This document shows, in pieces, positions 16,720 through 28,166 of a DNA stretch of 64,000 bases. The position numbers and the translations under genes are program-made. The DNA is taken from the NCBI RefSeq assembly GCF_013347965.1, contig NZ_CP048810.1:6447501-6511500 (forward strand). The letters run 5' to 3'. The notes under the pieces were generated by a model, which saw nothing but the letters and a program-made list of their open reading frames with translations, did not search any database and was not told the origin of the DNA. The stretch's first letter is position 1. Every line of letters starts with the position of its first letter. This DNA is from Pseudomonas bijieensis (GTDB taxonomy: Bacteria > Pseudomonadota > Gammaproteobacteria > Pseudomonadales > Pseudomonadaceae).

Positions 16720-17169
16720 ATGTTTCTGGTTCATAAGAAGGGCTTCGTCCCCGGCAAGAAAATGGTCGACGGTCTGGTGCCCTACGACTTCTTCTGCGAA
16801 GACAATCCGGGCCTCAACCTGTTTGTCTTCACTGGCTCCGCCACGCCGGGCAAAGTGGTCGAGGAACAGACACTCTGGGGGTTTACCCGTCTTGAACGTT
16901 TTGAAGCGTTGACCGGCACGCTGGTGTCGAACAAAAAACAGCAAGGCTGGTTCCAGAAGGTCAATGTGCTCACCGGCCCCGCCCAGAACGGTACTCAAGG
17001 CGTGAAGTTCCAGCGGGTGCTGAAAATCATCAAGCACACCGATGCATCGAGTCGTGTGACCAGCAAGGCCGACTACGAGATTCAGACAGACGAAGGCGAC
17101 ACCTACTTCACTCGTCGGCCTGCTGCGGGGGGCAGTGCGCAAACCATTATCTATTCGGCGGATCAATAG
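16720..17169 (+). CDS. Conserved hypothetical protein
   Basis: 149 residues. The start ATG 16720 has an excellent GGAGG five bases upstream; a GTG at 16708 is less likely. I do not recognise a family. There is no signal peptide or membrane segment. The protein is basic, with many K residues (MFLVHKKGFVPGKKMVDG...), and its second half looks beta-rich with evenly spaced K/T/V pairs. A CpxR-like box lies upstream, so it may belong to the envelope-stress response, though the protein itself appears cytosolic. Confidence 0.75.
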   Translation: MFLVHKKGFVPGKKMVDGLVPYDFFCEDNPGLNLFVFTGSATPGKVVEEQTLWGFTRLERFEALTGTLVSNKKQQGWFQKVNVLTGPAQNGTQGVKFQRVLKIIKHTDASSRVTSKADYEIQTDEGDTYFTRRPAAGGSAQTIIYSADQ

Positions 17170-17198
17170 AGACCTCCGCATCTGCATCGCTGACCTTC

Positions 17199-17228
17199 CG
17201 CTATCGCGAGCAGGCTCGCTCCCACAGA
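17199..17228. repeat. Single REP element
   Basis: CGCTATCGCGAGCAGGCTCG followed by CTCCCACAG is one arm of the REP family seen elsewhere in the window. It lies between convergent genes. Confidence 0.75.
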
Positions 17229-17299
17229 GGATTGTGGGTGTTCACAGCATCCGCACACGACGCAAGGGCGCTCGTCAAGGCAGCCTGCTTTGGCAGGCT

Positions 17300-17983
17300 T
17301 CAGACGTCGGCAAGCTGAAACCGATAACCCACGCCATACAACGATTCGATGGGGTTTTCCGCCGGGCAGGCCTGTTCGAGCTTGCGCCGCAGATTGCGGA
17401 TATGGCTGTCGACGGTGCGATCAGTGACCACCCGGTGATCGGAATAGATCCTGTCGAGCAACTGATCCCGGGAAAACACCCGCCCCGGGGACTGTGCCAG
17501 CGTGCTGAGCAGGCGCAGTTCCAAGGGCGTCAGGTCCAGGGCGATGCCATCGAGTGACGCTTGGTAGCGGTCTTCGTCAATCAGCAGGCGCGCGGGTTGG
17601 TTGGCCACCAGTTGCGGGCTGCGGCGCAGGATCGCCTTGACCCTGGCCACCACTTCCCGAGGGCTGAAGGGTTTGCAGATGTAGTCGTCGGCCCCCAGGT
17701 CCAGCCCGAGCAGGCGATCCACTTCCTCCACGCGGGCGGTGATCATGATGATCGGCACGGCACTGAAGCTGCGTAGCTCCTGGCACACTTGCAGGCCGTC
17801 GCGCCCTGGCAGCATCAGGTCGAGCAGAATCAGCCGCGGTTCGTGGGCCCGGACTGCCGGCACCACCTGTAGCCCGTTGTCCAGGCATTGAACCGCATAG
17901 TCGGCGGCCACCAGGTAATCACGCATCAGTGCGGCCAGCTTGGGTTCGTCTTCGACGATGAGGATCGGGCTGTCATTGACCAT
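17300..17983 (-). CDS. baeR: OmpR-family response regulator BaeR
   Basis: 227 residues. Receiver domain with E11/D12, phospho-acceptor D55 (LLDLMLPG) and K104 (DDYICKPF), then a winged helix (about 130-225) ending with [15 protein letters not shown]...YGVGYRF. It is 3 bp downstream of a BaeS-like kinase and close to a divergent RND pump, the normal setting for BaeR in pseudomonads. It probably activates the pump in response to envelope-active compounds. Confidence 0.85.
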   Translation of the reverse strand: MVNDSPILIVEDEPKLAALMRDYLVAADYAVQCLDNGLQVVPAVRAHEPRLILLDLMLPGRDGLQVCQELRSFSAVPIIMITARVEEVDRLLGLDLGADDYICKPFSPREVVARVKAILRRSPQLVANQPARLLIDEDRYQASLDGIALDLTPLELRLLSTLAQSPGRVFSRDQLLDRIYSDHRVVTDRTVDSHIRNLRRKLEQACPAENPIESLYGVGYRFQLADV

Positions 17984-17986
17984 GCT

Positions 17987-19372
17987 TCAGGCGCTCCGTG
18001 GCAGGCGCAGGGTCAGCCAAAGGCCGCCCAGCGGCGAGTGATCGGCGCTGAGGTTGCCGCCATGGGCCAGGGCGATGCTGTGACAGATGGCCAGCCCCAG
18101 GCCAGCGCCACCACTGGCGCGATTGCGTGAGGTTTCGCCGCGGTAAAAACGCTCGAACAACCGTGATAACTGGGTGGCATCGACCCCGGGACCGGAGTCC
18201 AGGAAGTCGACGCGCACGGTGTCGCCCTCGTCGTCGGCTCGAATACGCAGCACACCGCCCTCGTCGGTATAACGCACGGCATTTTCCAACAGGTTGCTGA
18301 ACAGCTGCTGCAAGCGCTTGGGGTCGGCCTCCAAGCGTAGCGACGGGGCTGGCAGTTCCAGCTCCAGGCTCAGGTGTAGGGCATTGCAACGCTCCTGGAA
18401 CATCGCCACGCAACTTTCCAACAGCTCGTTGAGATCGCATTCGCTCTTGCGGTAGGTCAGCGCGCCGACATCGGCCAGGGACAGTTCGTAGAGATCATCC
18501 ACCAGTTTGCTGAGCATGCTGACTTCGCCTTGCAGTGACTTCATTGAGGACGGGTCGAGGGTGCGTACGCCGTCTTCGATGGCTTCCAGTTCACCGCGCA
18601 GCACCGACAACGGGGTACGCAGTTCGTGGGACACATCGGCCATGAATTCCCGACGCATTTTTTCGTTGCGTTCCAGCGTATACGCCAACTGGTTGAAATC
18701 CCGGGCCAACTGACCGACTTCGTCATTGGACGCCACCGACACTCGGTTACTGTATTCACCGGCGGCCAACCGGTGGGTGGCGGCGGCCACGCGCTTGACC
18801 GGGTCAAGCAGGGTGCGGGCGATCCACCAGGCAATCAGCATTGCCAACAGTAACGAGAGTACGCCCACCGCCAGGCTGGTGCGCACCAGGTATTGACGAA
18901 AGCGTTCGCCGCCAGCTTCGGTCACGTTCTGGAACGGCGTCACCGCCAGCCAGCCGACGGTCTTCCCTGCGACTTGCACCGGGCGCATCAAGGCGTCGTT
19001 GGCAATCGCCGAGTAGCCCATTACCAACTGTTTCTGCTGATCCAGCAGGGCGATACGAAACACCGCGCCGGTCAGATCGGACATCGGCATGGGCGGCCGT
19101 TCTGGGTGGGTGGTGTTTTCGCCCGGCTCCGGACGCAGCAGTTCGAACCAGCGATCGGGCTGGTTGCGCAGGAATTCCCAGTTGCCTTCGCGCTCATAGG
19201 CGCTGGCCAGGCGCGGCAATACCGGCGTCATGCGCAACAGGGCTTGTTCGTTGAGGTAGTCGAGAAAGCCTTTGCCAAAGCTCCAGCCGTTGGCCACGCC
19301 CATGCTCAGGATGACGAACAGCACGCTGGCCAGTACGGCAATAAACAGCTTGGTGGAGATGCTCAGTTTCAT
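17987..19372 (-). CDS. baeS: Sensor histidine kinase BaeS
   Basis: 461 residues from ATG 19372; ATG 19405 would add 11 residues and has AGGG upstream. TM1 at about 8-30 is followed by GFLDYLNEQ and NWEFLRN, a pairing found in E. coli BaeS (GFIDYI, NWRFLRN). A periplasmic domain runs to about 160, TM2 is at about 165-188, then HAMP (TLLDPVKRVAAATHRLAAGEY), the phospho-acceptor H249 (MADVSHELRTP), the N box NLLENAVRYT and G boxes DSGPGVD and GAGLGLAI. It is transcribed with baeR and divergently from the efflux operon. Confidence 0.85.
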   Translation of the reverse strand: MKLSISTKLFIAVLASVLFVILSMGVANGWSFGKGFLDYLNEQALLRMTPVLPRLASAYEREGNWEFLRNQPDRWFELLRPEPGENTTHPERPPMPMSDLTGAVFRIALLDQQKQLVMGYSAIANDALMRPVQVAGKTVGWLAVTPFQNVTEAGGERFRQYLVRTSLAVGVLSLLLAMLIAWWIARTLLDPVKRVAAATHRLAAGEYSNRVSVASNDEVGQLARDFNQLAYTLERNEKMRREFMADVSHELRTPLSVLRGELEAIEDGVRTLDPSSMKSLQGEVSMLSKLVDDLYELSLADVGALTYRKSECDLNELLESCVAMFQERCNALHLSLELELPAPSLRLEADPKRLQQLFSNLLENAVRYTDEGGVLRIRADDEGDTVRVDFLDSGPGVDATQLSRLFERFYRGETSRNRASGGAGLGLAICHSIALAHGGNLSADHSPLGGLWLTLRLPRSA

Positions 19373-19517
19373 GGGCTCGGGCAGGTCGGTGAGTGGCCCG
19401 TCCATTTAGGCCCTGGCGCCACGAAGATTCAAGGGCGGCGGGCAATCTTCAATTTTCCTGCACATTTGCCTCGCAGTATGGCGCCTGGCTTGAACCATCC
19501 GTCTTGCAGAGGCATTT

Positions 19518-20711
19518 ATGTCGACCAAATTATTCGCCAAATCCCTGGTGACCGCCGCCTTCCTGGTGTGCTTGATCGTGTTGTTCATGTTGGGCGGTTG
19601 CTCCGGCGAATCCGCGCCTACACCCGAACCGCCCAAGGTCTCGGTGATCACCGTGCAACCGCAAAGCCAGGCGCTGACTACTGAGTTGGCCGGACGTACC
19701 CAGGCGTTCATGGTCGCCGAGATACGCCCGCAGGTCGGCGGTATTGTCCAGCAGCGGCTGTTTGTCGAAGGGGCAGAGGTCAAGGCCGGGCAGGCGCTGT
19801 ATCAATTGGACGCGGCGTCCTACAAAGCCGCCTTGGCGCAAGCCCAGGCGAGCCTCGCCAAGGCCCGCGCCACTCTGAAGTCGGCCCAGGCCACGGCCAG
19901 GCGTGACGCGCAACTGGCGAAAATCGATGCCATCAGCCAGCAGGACAACGAGGATGCCCAGGCCAGCCTGCTGACCGCCGAAGCGGAGCTGCAAGTGGCC
20001 CAGGCCGATGTCGACACCGCACGCATCAACCTGGCGTATACCCGCATCAGTTCCCCTGTCAGCGGGCGCATCGAAACCTCGACGGTCACTCCGGGTGCAC
20101 TGGTAGTCGCCAACCAGGACAGCGCACTGACCACGGTGCAGCAGTTGGACCCGATGTATGTAGACGTCACCCAGTCGACCACCGAGCTGCTGCGCCTCAA
20201 GCGCGACTTGGCCAGCGGCGTGCTGCAAAGCAACGGTGAAGGCGAGGCGCGGATCAGCCTCAAGCTCGATGACGGCAGTCTCTACGCCCATGAAGGGCGC
20301 TTGAAGTTCAGTGGGGTCAGCGTCAACGAGGGCACCGGCACAGTGACCTTGCGCGCGCAAATCGCCAACCCGGACCGGCTGTTGCTGCCGGGCATGTATG
20401 TGCGGGCGGTGCTGGAGCAGGCGCGGGATGACAAGGCCATCCTGATCCCACAGAAGGCGGTGACCCGCAGCGCCAGCGGCGCGACTTCGGTACTGGTGGT
20501 GGTCAATGGCAAGGTCGAGCAGCGCGTGCTGAGCATCGATCGCGCCGTGGATAACCAGTGGTGGGTCACGGCTGGGCTTAACGCGGGAGACCAGGTGATT
20601 GTCGAGGGCGGGCAAAAAGTCCGGGTCGGTGACGCCGTGGTGGCGCAGAACGCCGGCACCCGCAGCCGTACACAGAAAGCGACCCCTGTCGCCATCGCGC
20701 AGGAGGGCTGA
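19518..20711 (+). CDS. RND efflux periplasmic adaptor (membrane fusion lipoprotein)
   Basis: 397 residues. The N-terminal signal ends in the lipobox LGGC (cysteine near residue 32), so it should be a lipoprotein anchored in the inner membrane. A lipoyl half-motif ([21 protein letters not shown]) is followed by an alanine-rich alpha-hairpin (about 100-160), the second lipoyl half ([16 protein letters not shown]) and beta-barrel and membrane-proximal domains ([14 protein letters not shown]). AGAGG lies five bases before ATG 19518. First gene of a three-gene pump operon, divergent from baeS. Confidence 0.9.
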   Translation: MSTKLFAKSLVTAAFLVCLIVLFMLGGCSGESAPTPEPPKVSVITVQPQSQALTTELAGRTQAFMVAEIRPQVGGIVQQRLFVEGAEVKAGQALYQLDAASYKAALAQAQASLAKARATLKSAQATARRDAQLAKIDAISQQDNEDAQASLLTAEAELQVAQADVDTARINLAYTRISSPVSGRIETSTVTPGALVVANQDSALTTVQQLDPMYVDVTQSTTELLRLKRDLASGVLQSNGEGEARISLKLDDGSLYAHEGRLKFSGVSVNEGTGTVTLRAQIANPDRLLLPGMYVRAVLEQARDDKAILIPQKAVTRSASGATSVLVVVNGKVEQRVLSIDRAVDNQWWVTAGLNAGDQVIVEGGQKVRVGDAVVAQNAGTRSRTQKATPVAIAQEG

Positions 20712-20713
20712 AC

Positions 20714-23700
20714 ATGGCACGTTTCTTCATCGACCGGCCGATTTTCGCCTGGGTCATCGCCATCGTCATCATGCTTGCCGGCGCGCTGTCGATCAGCCAG
20801 TTGCCCCTGGAACAGTACCCGGACATCGCGCCGCCGACGGTGCGCATTTCCGCGACCTACACCGGCGCCTCGGCCAAGACCGTGGAAGACTCGGTGACCC
20901 AGGTCATCGAGCAGCAAATGAAGGGCCTGGATAACCTGACCTACATGTCGGCCTCCAGCAGTTCGGACGGCAGTGCCAGTATCAGCCTGACCTTCACCGC
21001 CGGCACCAACCCGGACGTGGCCCAGATGCAAGTGCAGAACAAGCTGCAACAGGCCGAGTCGAGGCTGCCGCAGTCGGTGCAAAGCGAAGGTTTGACCGTG
21101 ACCAAGGGCGGCTCGGATTTCCTGATGATTGCCGCCCTGGTGTCCGACAACCCGAGCGTCACTGGTACCCAGATCGGCGATTACATCTCCAGCACCTTGC
21201 TCGATTCCATCAGCCGCCTCGACGGTGTCGGCGATGTGCAGACATTGGGCTCCGGCTATGCCATGCGTATCTGGCTGGACCCGGCCTTGCTGGAAAAATA
21301 TGCGCTGATGCCCTCGGATATCAGCAGTGCCCTGGAGGCGCAGAACACCGAGGTTTCCGCCGGTCAACTGGGCGCCATGCCGGCGGTGAAGGGGCAGCAG
21401 TTGAATGCCACGATCAGCGCCCGCAGCAAGCTGCAAACCGTCGAAGAGTTTCGCAATGTGGTGGTCAAGTCCTCCAGCGACGGGGCCGTGGTGCTGCTTG
21501 GGGATGTGGCGCGGGTCGAGTTGGGCAGTGAAAGCTACGACGTCAGCTCTGCCCTCAACGGCAAGCCTGCTGCCGCCATGGGCGTCCAGCTCGCCGCCGG
21601 GGCCAACGCCCTGAGCGTGGGGGAAGCGGTGAAGGCCAAGCTCAAGGAACTGGAGCCGTTCTATCCGGCGCAGATGCAACTCAAGAACGTGATTGCCTAC
21701 GACACCACGCCCTTTGTCAGCCTGTCCATCGAAGAAGTGGTCAAGTCACTGGGCGAGGCCATTGTCCTGGTGGTGCTGATCATGTTCCTTTTCCTGCAGA
21801 ACCTGCGGGCCACGCTGATCCCGGCGATCACCGTACCGGTGGTGCTGCTGGGCACGTTCGGCGTACTGGCGCTGTTCGGCTATTCGATCAATACCCTGAC
21901 CATGTTCGCCATGGTCCTGGCCATCGGCCTGCTGGTGGACGATGCGATCGTGGTGGTGGAAAACGTCGAGCGGGTAATGGGCGAGCGACGGTTGTCGGCC
22001 CTGGACGCCACGCGCCAGTCGATGGATGAAATCACCAGCGCCCTGGTGGGCATCGCCTTGGTCCTCAGTGCTGTGTTTATTCCCATGGCGTTTTTTGGCG
22101 GTTCCACGGGCATCATCTACCGGCAGTTTTCGGTCACGATCGTCTCGGCCATGGTGCTTTCGGTGTTGGTGGCCATGACGCTGACGCCGGCCTTGTGCGC
22201 GACGCTGCTCAAGCCGTCCGACGGTCATGGTGCCCAGGGCGGTTTCTTCGGCTGGTTCAACCGTACCTTCGAACGTGGTGCCGAGGCCTATAAAGGCCAG
22301 GTAGGCGCTATTTTGCAACGTGGGCGCCGCAGTTGGCTGGTGTATGGACTGTTGGTGCTGGCAATGGCGCTGGGGTATGCCAGCCTGCCGACCTCGTTTC
22401 TGCCCGATGAAGACCAGGGCATCCTCATGGCCCAGGTGCAGTTACCGGTGGGGGCTACGGACAGTCGCACCCAGGCGGTCGTCGAGCAGTTCGAAAGCTA
22501 CCTTCTCGAGCAACCGGAAGTCGAGGCGCTGATCAGCATTTCCGGTCTGGGCATGAACGGCAACAGCCAGAACGCGGCCCGCGCCTTTATCCGGCTCAAG
22601 GACTGGAGTGAACGCACGGGGGCGGGGCAGGATGCGGCCGCCATCGCCCAACGGGCGACCCTGGCACTGTCGAGCATCGCCGATGCCAATGTGTTCGTCA
22701 TGCAGCCACCGGCCATACGGGGCCTGGGGCAGACGTCCGGCTTCGATCTGCAACTCAAGGACCTCGGTGGCCTGGGACATGATGCGCTGGTGGCGGCGCG
22801 GGAGAAACTCATCGATCTGGCCAACAAAGACCCGCGCCTGCTGGGGGTACGCAGCAATGGCCTGGACGACGCACCGCAGCTCAAGGTCAGTATCGATGAT
22901 CGCAAGGCCGGCGCCTTGGGCCTGAGCACCAGCGACATCAACACCACTTTGTCCACGGCGCTGGGCGGCACCTACGTCAATGACTTCCTCAACCAGGGCC
23001 GGGTGAAGAAAGTCTACGTCCAGGGTGAGGCCTCGTCGCGGATGCAGGCGGCCGACCTGGAGCACTGGTTCGTGCGCAACAGCAATGACGAGATGGTGCC
23101 GTTTTCCTCGTTTGCCAGCAGTTCGTGGAGCTATGGCTCGCCGTTGCTGGAGCGCTATAACGGCAACGCTTCGCTGGAGGTGGTTGGCGACCCGGCGCCC
23201 GGGGTCAGTTCCGGGGACGCCATGGATGCGGTGGAAGCCATCGTCAAACAGTTGCCCGAAGGCATCGGTTACGAATGGACCGGGCAGTCCTATCAATTGC
23301 GTCTATCCGGTTCGCAAGCGCCGTTGCTGTACGGGATCTCGGTGCTGTTCGTATTCCTCTGCCTGGCCGCGCTCTACGAGAGTTGGTCGGTGCCTTTCTC
23401 GGTGTTGCTGGTGGTACCGCTGGGAGTGGTGGGGGCGGTGCTGGCGACCCGTTTCAGTGGCTTGAGCAACGACGTGTACTTTCAGGTCGGGCTGTTGACC
23501 ACCGTGGGGTTGGCGGCCAAGAACGCGATTCTGATCGTGGAATTCGCCAAGCACCTGCAAGAACAGGGCAACAGCTTGCGCGAGGCGACGCTGATTGCCG
23601 CGCGGCAACGCTTGCGGCCCATTCTCATGACGTCCCTGGCGTTCATGTTCGGCGTCTTGCCCCTGGCTTTGAGTACCGGTGCCGGTTCCGCCGGGCGCCA

Positions 23701-23854
23701 GGCCATTGGGACCGGTGTGCTGGGAGGGATGTTTTGCGCCACGGTGCTGGGGATCTTTTTCGTACCTCTGTTCTTCGTGCAGATCCGTCGGCGTTTCGAG
23801 CGCGTTTCCCCGGTTTCGACCTCTGTTCCATCCGCTCAATCAGGTGACGCATGA
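20714..23854 (+). CDS. RND multidrug efflux transporter, HAE1/AcrB family
   Basis: 1046 residues, the usual AcrB length. It begins [17 protein letters not shown], as in the family. Two large periplasmic loops alternate with two groups of membrane segments. The proton-relay aspartates are in TM4 ([14 protein letters not shown], about residue 408) and TM10 carries the conserved [14 protein letters not shown] lysine. It would exchange protons for drugs or other amphiphiles. It starts 2 bp after the adaptor gene and overlaps the outer-membrane factor by 4 bp. Confidence 0.95.
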   Translation: MARFFIDRPIFAWVIAIVIMLAGALSISQLPLEQYPDIAPPTVRISATYTGASAKTVEDSVTQVIEQQMKGLDNLTYMSASSSSDGSASISLTFTAGTNPDVAQMQVQNKLQQAESRLPQSVQSEGLTVTKGGSDFLMIAALVSDNPSVTGTQIGDYISSTLLDSISRLDGVGDVQTLGSGYAMRIWLDPALLEKYALMPSDISSALEAQNTEVSAGQLGAMPAVKGQQLNATISARSKLQTVEEFRNVVVKSSSDGAVVLLGDVARVELGSESYDVSSALNGKPAAAMGVQLAAGANALSVGEAVKAKLKELEPFYPAQMQLKNVIAYDTTPFVSLSIEEVVKSLGEAIVLVVLIMFLFLQNLRATLIPAITVPVVLLGTFGVLALFGYSINTLTMFAMVLAIGLLVDDAIVVVENVERVMGERRLSALDATRQSMDEITSALVGIALVLSAVFIPMAFFGGSTGIIYRQFSVTIVSAMVLSVLVAMTLTPALCATLLKPSDGHGAQGGFFGWFNRTFERGAEAYKGQVGAILQRGRRSWLVYGLLVLAMALGYASLPTSFLPDEDQGILMAQVQLPVGATDSRTQAVVEQFESYLLEQPEVEALISISGLGMNGNSQNAARAFIRLKDWSERTGAGQDAAAIAQRATLALSSIADANVFVMQPPAIRGLGQTSGFDLQLKDLGGLGHDALVAAREKLIDLANKDPRLLGVRSNGLDDAPQLKVSIDDRKAGALGLSTSDINTTLSTALGGTYVNDFLNQGRVKKVYVQGEASSRMQAADLEHWFVRNSNDEMVPFSSFASSSWSYGSPLLERYNGNASLEVVGDPAPGVSSGDAMDAVEAIVKQLPEGIGYEWTGQSYQLRLSGSQAPLLYGISVLFVFLCLAALYESWSVPFSVLLVVPLGVVGAVLATRFSGLSNDVYFQVGLLTTVGLAAKNAILIVEFAKHLQEQGNSLREATLIAARQRLRPILMTSLAFMFGVLPLALSTGAGSAGRQAIGTGVLGGMFCATVLGIFFVPLFFVQIRRRFERVSPVSTSVPSAQSGDA

Positions 23855-25254
23855 TCAAGTTCCGCTGGCCCTTGCTGGCCATTCTCACGCTGCTCGGTGG
23901 CTGCATGAACCTGGCGCCGCAGTATGAACGCCCAGAGGCACCGGTCTCCGAGCAGTGGTTGCCAACCACCAGTACGCCCAAGGGGGAGGTGAGTGCCGAC
24001 ATCGAGTGGCAGCACTTCTTCACCGACATTCGCCTGGCGCGCTTGCAGGCCCTGGCGCTGAGCAATAATCGCGACCTGCGCCTGGCCGTCCTGAACGTTG
24101 AAAAGGCCCAGGCGCAATACCGCATCCAGCGCGCCGAGTCGCTGCCTTCGATCGATGCCAGCGTCAGTGGTACCCACAGTCGCACGCCCGGTTCGTTGTC
24201 CAACACGGGCTCGGCGGCCACCACCCATGACTACAGTGCGCAACTGGGGTTGAGCAGTTATGAAGTCGACCTGTTCGGCCGGGTGCAGAACCTTCAGGAC
24301 GAAGCGCTGGAAGACTACCTGGCCTTGACCGAAACCCGGCGCAGCACGCAGATCAGCCTGGTGGCCGAGGTGGCGACCGCCTGGCTGACCCTGGCGGCCG
24401 ACAACGAGCGTCTGCACCTGGCCCAGGAGACCTTGCGCAGTCAGCAGGCGACCTACGAACTGACCCAGCGCAGCCACGCCCTGGGCGGCTCCTCCGGTCT
24501 GTCCGTGGCCCAGGCGCAAACCACCGTGGAGTCGGCCCGGGTCGACGCGGCGGCGTATGAAAGCCAGATCCTGCAGGATCGCAACGCCCTGCGCCTGCTG
24601 GTAGGCAGCGACATTCCCGAAGAGCTGCTGCCGGGCGCGAACCTGGAGTCGGCCGCGGCGCTGGTGCAGGTGCCGGCAGAACTGCCCTCCAGTCTGTTGC
24701 AACGCCGCCCGGATGTGCTGGCCGCCGAGCACTCGCTCAAATCCGCCAATATCGACATCGGCGCGGCCCGTGCGGCGTTCTTCCCCAGCATCAGCCTGAC
24801 GGCCAATGCCGGTTCCTCAAGCTCGGCCTTGTCCGGTCTGTTCAAGTCCGGCAGTGGTGCCTGGACGTTTGCCCCAAGCATCAGCCTGCCGATCTTCGAT
24901 GCCGGCAGTAACCGCGCGACACTGGACTCGGCCAAGACCGAGCGCGAGATCCAGGTGCAGACCTACCAGCAAACACTGCAGAACGCCTTCAAGGAAGTGG
25001 CCGATGCCCTGGCGGAGCGCAGCACGTTGGATCGTCGCATCGAGGCCCAGCAGGCATTGACCGACGCCAGCCGCAAGAGCTTCGAGCTCTCCGACGCCTT
25101 ATACCGCGGCGGTTCGCAAAGCTATCTCGAAGCGCTGGATGCCCAGCGCTCCCTGTACAGTGCGCAACAGGACCTGATCACCTTGCGCCTGACCGAGCAG
25201 AGCAACCGCGTGACGTTGTACAAGGTGATGGGCGGAGGCTGGAATCAAGGGTAG
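23851..25254 (+). CDS. Outer-membrane efflux lipoprotein (TolC/OprM, NodT family)
   Basis: 467 residues. The signal peptide ends in LGGC (cysteine near residue 18), so it is a lipoprotein. Two OEP repeats are visible ([28 protein letters not shown] and [30 protein letters not shown]). It completes the tripartite pump as the outer-membrane channel. It overlaps the RND gene by ATGA, so translation is coupled. Confidence 0.93.
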   Translation: MIKFRWPLLAILTLLGGCMNLAPQYERPEAPVSEQWLPTTSTPKGEVSADIEWQHFFTDIRLARLQALALSNNRDLRLAVLNVEKAQAQYRIQRAESLPSIDASVSGTHSRTPGSLSNTGSAATTHDYSAQLGLSSYEVDLFGRVQNLQDEALEDYLALTETRRSTQISLVAEVATAWLTLAADNERLHLAQETLRSQQATYELTQRSHALGGSSGLSVAQAQTTVESARVDAAAYESQILQDRNALRLLVGSDIPEELLPGANLESAAALVQVPAELPSSLLQRRPDVLAAEHSLKSANIDIGAARAAFFPSISLTANAGSSSSALSGLFKSGSGAWTFAPSISLPIFDAGSNRATLDSAKTEREIQVQTYQQTLQNAFKEVADALAERSTLDRRIEAQQALTDASRKSFELSDALYRGGSQSYLEALDAQRSLYSAQQDLITLRLTEQSNRVTLYKVMGGGWNQG

Positions 25255-25282
25255 GGCGGGGGCGTAAAGCCAATGACCCGGA

Positions 25283-25377
25283 CCTGTGGGAGCGAGCCTG
25301 CTCGCGATAGCGCCGGCCCATTCAACAGCATTGCAAGCTGATCCACCGCCATCGCGAGCAAGCTTGCTCCCACAGGG
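25283..25377. repeat. REPIN, first of a tandem pair
   Basis: Left arm TGTGGGAGCGAGCCTGCTCG and right arm CGAGCAAGCTTGCTCCCACA enclose a spacer with CGCCGGCCCATTCAAC. The same spacer recurs in the next copy, so the two arose by duplication. Confidence 0.85.
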
Positions 25378-25420
25378 GATTTTGGGTGGATGCTGTACCT
25401 GAGAACCACGCGGAAAAAAT

Positions 25421-25513
25421 TGTGGGAGCGAGCCGGCTCGCGATAGCGCCGGCCCATTCAACCGCATTGCAAGCTGACCCACTGCCATCGCGAGCAGGCT
25501 CGGTTCCCACAGG
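25421..25513. repeat. REPIN, second of a tandem pair
   Basis: Left arm TGTGGGAGCGAGCCGGCTCG and a right arm CGAGCAGGCTCGGTTCCCAC, about 45 bp after the first copy. The right arm has two extra bases relative to the other REPs. The pair fills the gap between the convergent pump operon and the AraC gene. Confidence 0.83.
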
Positions 25514-25531
25514 GCTGAATGGGCAACAGCC

Positions 25532-26530
25532 TCAAGCCGCTGTCGATTTCTCCCGGCTGTCGCTCGCGGTGTCGCGAAACAGTCGAGGGGACATGCCGAA
25601 GGTCGATTTGAAATGCCGGCTGAAGTGGGAGCTGCTGCCATAGCCCCAGGCGTAGGCGATATCGGTGAGCGAACGATGGGCATGTTCCCGGTTGCGCAGG
25701 TCTTCGGCACAACGCGACAGGCGCCGCTGCCAGATGTATTCGCTGACACTGCACCCCAGTTCATCCTGGAAGGCGCGGTGCAGGCTGCGTACCGAACACT
25801 GTTCGGCGTTGGCGATGCGTTCGATGGTCAGGTCGCGGTCAGCCAGGTGGCGCTCGATGTACGCCTTGAGACGGTTCTGCTTGAAGAAGCGAAAGTCGTG
25901 TTCGAGTTGCTTTTCTTCCTGTTTGTTCTTCAGCGCGTTATCCAGCAGCCCGGTGATGCTGTCGCCGATCAGCCCGGCCGAATGGTTGTTCAGCAAGGGG
26001 TATTGGTTGTAGGCATCGCTGATCAGGTGCATCAGCATCCGCCCCAGTCCATTGCGACCGTTAAGGTGCATGTCGCCGGTTTGCGTGAGTTGCCCGGGTG
26101 CGCCTTGGAACAGCAGGATGAAATGTTCGCAGCCTTGCGTGCTGGTCACGTTGAAAGGTTTGCCGCAGTCGACCAGGAGCATTTCGTCAGGGGCCAGCAC
26201 GCTGCTTTGTTGGCCCTGATCGAAATGACTGACGCCAGCCACCTGCATGATCAACATGCGCGGCGTGTCGAGGGCGTCGACCGCTTTGCTCAGGTGGCGT
26301 GAATAGCGATGGGCGCTGGCAGTCATTCGACAGAAGCGCAACTGGCCCAGGTCTCCGTACTCCAGCCGTCCCTGGAAGTTGCTGTCATGCAACGGATCAA
26401 TGAAGGTCGATTCCAGCCGTTTTATATAGTCCGGCGTGCGCCCCAGGTGATCGCTCATGAACTCTTTCCACTTCATCAGGCGGTCGGAGCGAACAACCTG
26501 ATCGGTGGACACGCAGGCTAGATGGTTCAT
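25532..26530 (-). CDS. AraC-family transcriptional regulator
   Basis: 332 residues. The N-terminal about 200 residues look like the AraC_binding_2 (FeaR/XylS-like) ligand domain, with EHFILLFQG and DEMLLVDCGKPF. Residues about 225-322 are the double helix-turn-helix (LTIERIANAEQCSVRSLHRAF and LTDIAYAWGYGSSSHFSRHFKSTFGMSP). AGAGG lies six bases before ATG 26530. It follows the aldehyde dehydrogenase gene on the same strand with an 87-bp gap and probably activates the aromatic catabolic operon. Confidence 0.9.
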   Translation of the reverse strand: MNHLACVSTDQVVRSDRLMKWKEFMSDHLGRTPDYIKRLESTFIDPLHDSNFQGRLEYGDLGQLRFCRMTASAHRYSRHLSKAVDALDTPRMLIMQVAGVSHFDQGQQSSVLAPDEMLLVDCGKPFNVTSTQGCEHFILLFQGAPGQLTQTGDMHLNGRNGLGRMLMHLISDAYNQYPLLNNHSAGLIGDSITGLLDNALKNKQEEKQLEHDFRFFKQNRLKAYIERHLADRDLTIERIANAEQCSVRSLHRAFQDELGCSVSEYIWQRRLSRCAEDLRNREHAHRSLTDIAYAWGYGSSSHFSRHFKSTFGMSPRLFRDTASDSREKSTAA

Positions 26531-26617
26531 TTTTCGCCTCTGTTTTTTATTGTTTTCTGGCGGACCGGGCCAAGGGTCGATTGGCCCGATCCGGGTCTGA
26601 CCAAGGGTGCCACAGGC

Positions 26618-28096
26618 TCAGAACGGGTAGTGATGGCCTCCGGGCTGCCAGGTTACCCAATGGGCACGGGTAAACTCATCCAGGGCATAGTGACCGTTGA
26701 AGCGACCGAGGCCGGAGTTCTTTTCGCCACCGAACGGGGCATTGGGTTGGTCATCGACGGTGATGTCGTTGATGTGGGTCATGCCCGCCACGATGCCACG
26801 GGCGAAGTTCAAGCCACGGGCCATGTCCCGGGTGAACACCGCGCTGGACAGGCCATACTCGCTGGCGTTGGCCAATGCCAATGCATGGGGTTCGTTTTCG
26901 GCGACCAGCAACGGCAGCAGGGGGCCGAAGGTTTCATCGCGGGCCAGTTCCTGATCGGCGTCTACTTCACCGAAGACATGGGCGGGCAACACCAGCCCGG
27001 ATGCCGGGCCGCCACAAAGGCGCTTGAGGCCGGCGCTGCGGGCCCTGTCGATTTTATGCAGCAGGCCGTCGAGCTGGTTCTGATTGACCACCGGCCCGAT
27101 CACCGTATCCGCCAGGGCGGGATCGCCGGTCTTGAGATTGCGCACGCGCTCGACCACCAGCGCCGCGAAGTCGGCATACAGCGAGCGGTCGACGATCACC
27201 CGGTTGACGCTCATGCAGATCTGGCCCTGGTGCAGGAAACGCCCGACCACCGCGGCGTGCGCGGCAACTTCAATGTCGGCGTCATCCAGGACCACCAGCG
27301 GCGCGTTGCCACCCAGCTCCAGGGCCACGCGCTTGATGTGTTTGCCGCCAGTGGCAATCCGGCCGACATTGCGCCCCACATCCGTCGAGCCGGTGAAGGA
27401 AATCAGGCTCGGCACCGGGTGCTCGACGAAGGCATCGCCGATTTCCGAGCCCGCGCCGACCACGACGTTGAGCGTCCCCTGCGCAAAGCCTGCTTCTTCA
27501 AACAGATGGGCAATCAGCAATCCGCCGGTCACCGCGGTGTCGCTGGCGGGCTTGAGCACAATCGTGTTGCCCAGGGCGAGTGCCGGCACCACCGAGCGCA
27601 TGCTCAGGTACAGCGGGAAATTCCATGGGCTGATCACGCCCACCACACCCAAGGGCTCGCGAAAGACAAAGCTCTGTTCGCCGGGCTTGTAGCTGGTCAG
27701 GATCCGACCTTCGACCTGCATCGGCATCGTCGTGCATTCACGCACCAGGTTCAGTGTGAATTGCCATTCCATGCTTGCCTTGATCCGGGTACTGCCGGAC
27801 TCGCGGATCAGCCAGTCGATGATTTCTTCGCGGCGGTTCTGGATGACCTGGGCGAGCTTTTCAAGTTGTGCACCGCGCTGGGTGGGGTGCAGTTGTGCCC
27901 AAGCCGCCTGCGCCTGGTGCGCGGCCTGATAGGCGTCGTCGAGATCGGCAACCGAGGCCAGGGGCATCTCCAGCAGCGGTTCGCCATTGAAGGGGTTGCG
28001 ATCGTCCAGGCGGCGCGTGGAGCGCCCGGTACGCCAAGTGCCGTTGATGTATTGGTCGCCGTTGATGGCGTAGGGGGCGAGCGGTTGAGTCGTCAT
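26618..28096 (-). CDS. Aldehyde dehydrogenase, benzaldehyde/vanillin dehydrogenase-like
   Basis: 492 residues with the complete ALDH signature: [10 protein letters not shown] cofactor region, [13 protein letters not shown], catalytic glutamate in LELGGNAP and catalytic cysteine in [15 protein letters not shown](P)-dependent oxidation of an aromatic aldehyde to its acid is the likely reaction; the [19 protein letters not shown] stretch is frequent in benzaldehyde and vanillin dehydrogenases. The gene lies last in a five-gene minus-strand operon of aromatic catabolism, and an upstream lignostilbene-dioxygenase-type enzyme would make such aldehydes. Confidence 0.85.
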   Translation of the reverse strand: MTTQPLAPYAINGDQYINGTWRTGRSTRRLDDRNPFNGEPLLEMPLASVADLDDAYQAAHQAQAAWAQLHPTQRGAQLEKLAQVIQNRREEIIDWLIRESGSTRIKASMEWQFTLNLVRECTTMPMQVEGRILTSYKPGEQSFVFREPLGVVGVISPWNFPLYLSMRSVVPALALGNTIVLKPASDTAVTGGLLIAHLFEEAGFAQGTLNVVVGAGSEIGDAFVEHPVPSLISFTGSTDVGRNVGRIATGGKHIKRVALELGGNAPLVVLDDADIEVAAHAAVVGRFLHQGQICMSVNRVIVDRSLYADFAALVVERVRNLKTGDPALADTVIGPVVNQNQLDGLLHKIDRARSAGLKRLCGGPASGLVLPAHVFGEVDADQELARDETFGPLLPLLVAENEPHALALANASEYGLSSAVFTRDMARGLNFARGIVAGMTHINDITVDDQPNAPFGGEKNSGLGRFNGHYALDEFTRAHWVTWQPGGHHYPF

Positions 28097-28166
28097 AATC
28101 TTTTACCCTTGGAGGCAGGTGGTCGCGTCGTTCAGACGTAAAGGTGCAGGCGTCGATGAAAACTGC

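Noticed and set aside
26522..28141. 539-codon open frame opposite the aldehyde dehydrogenase
   Set aside because: The minus-strand frame has every ALDH catalytic motif; the plus frame has no recognisable domain or ribosome site.
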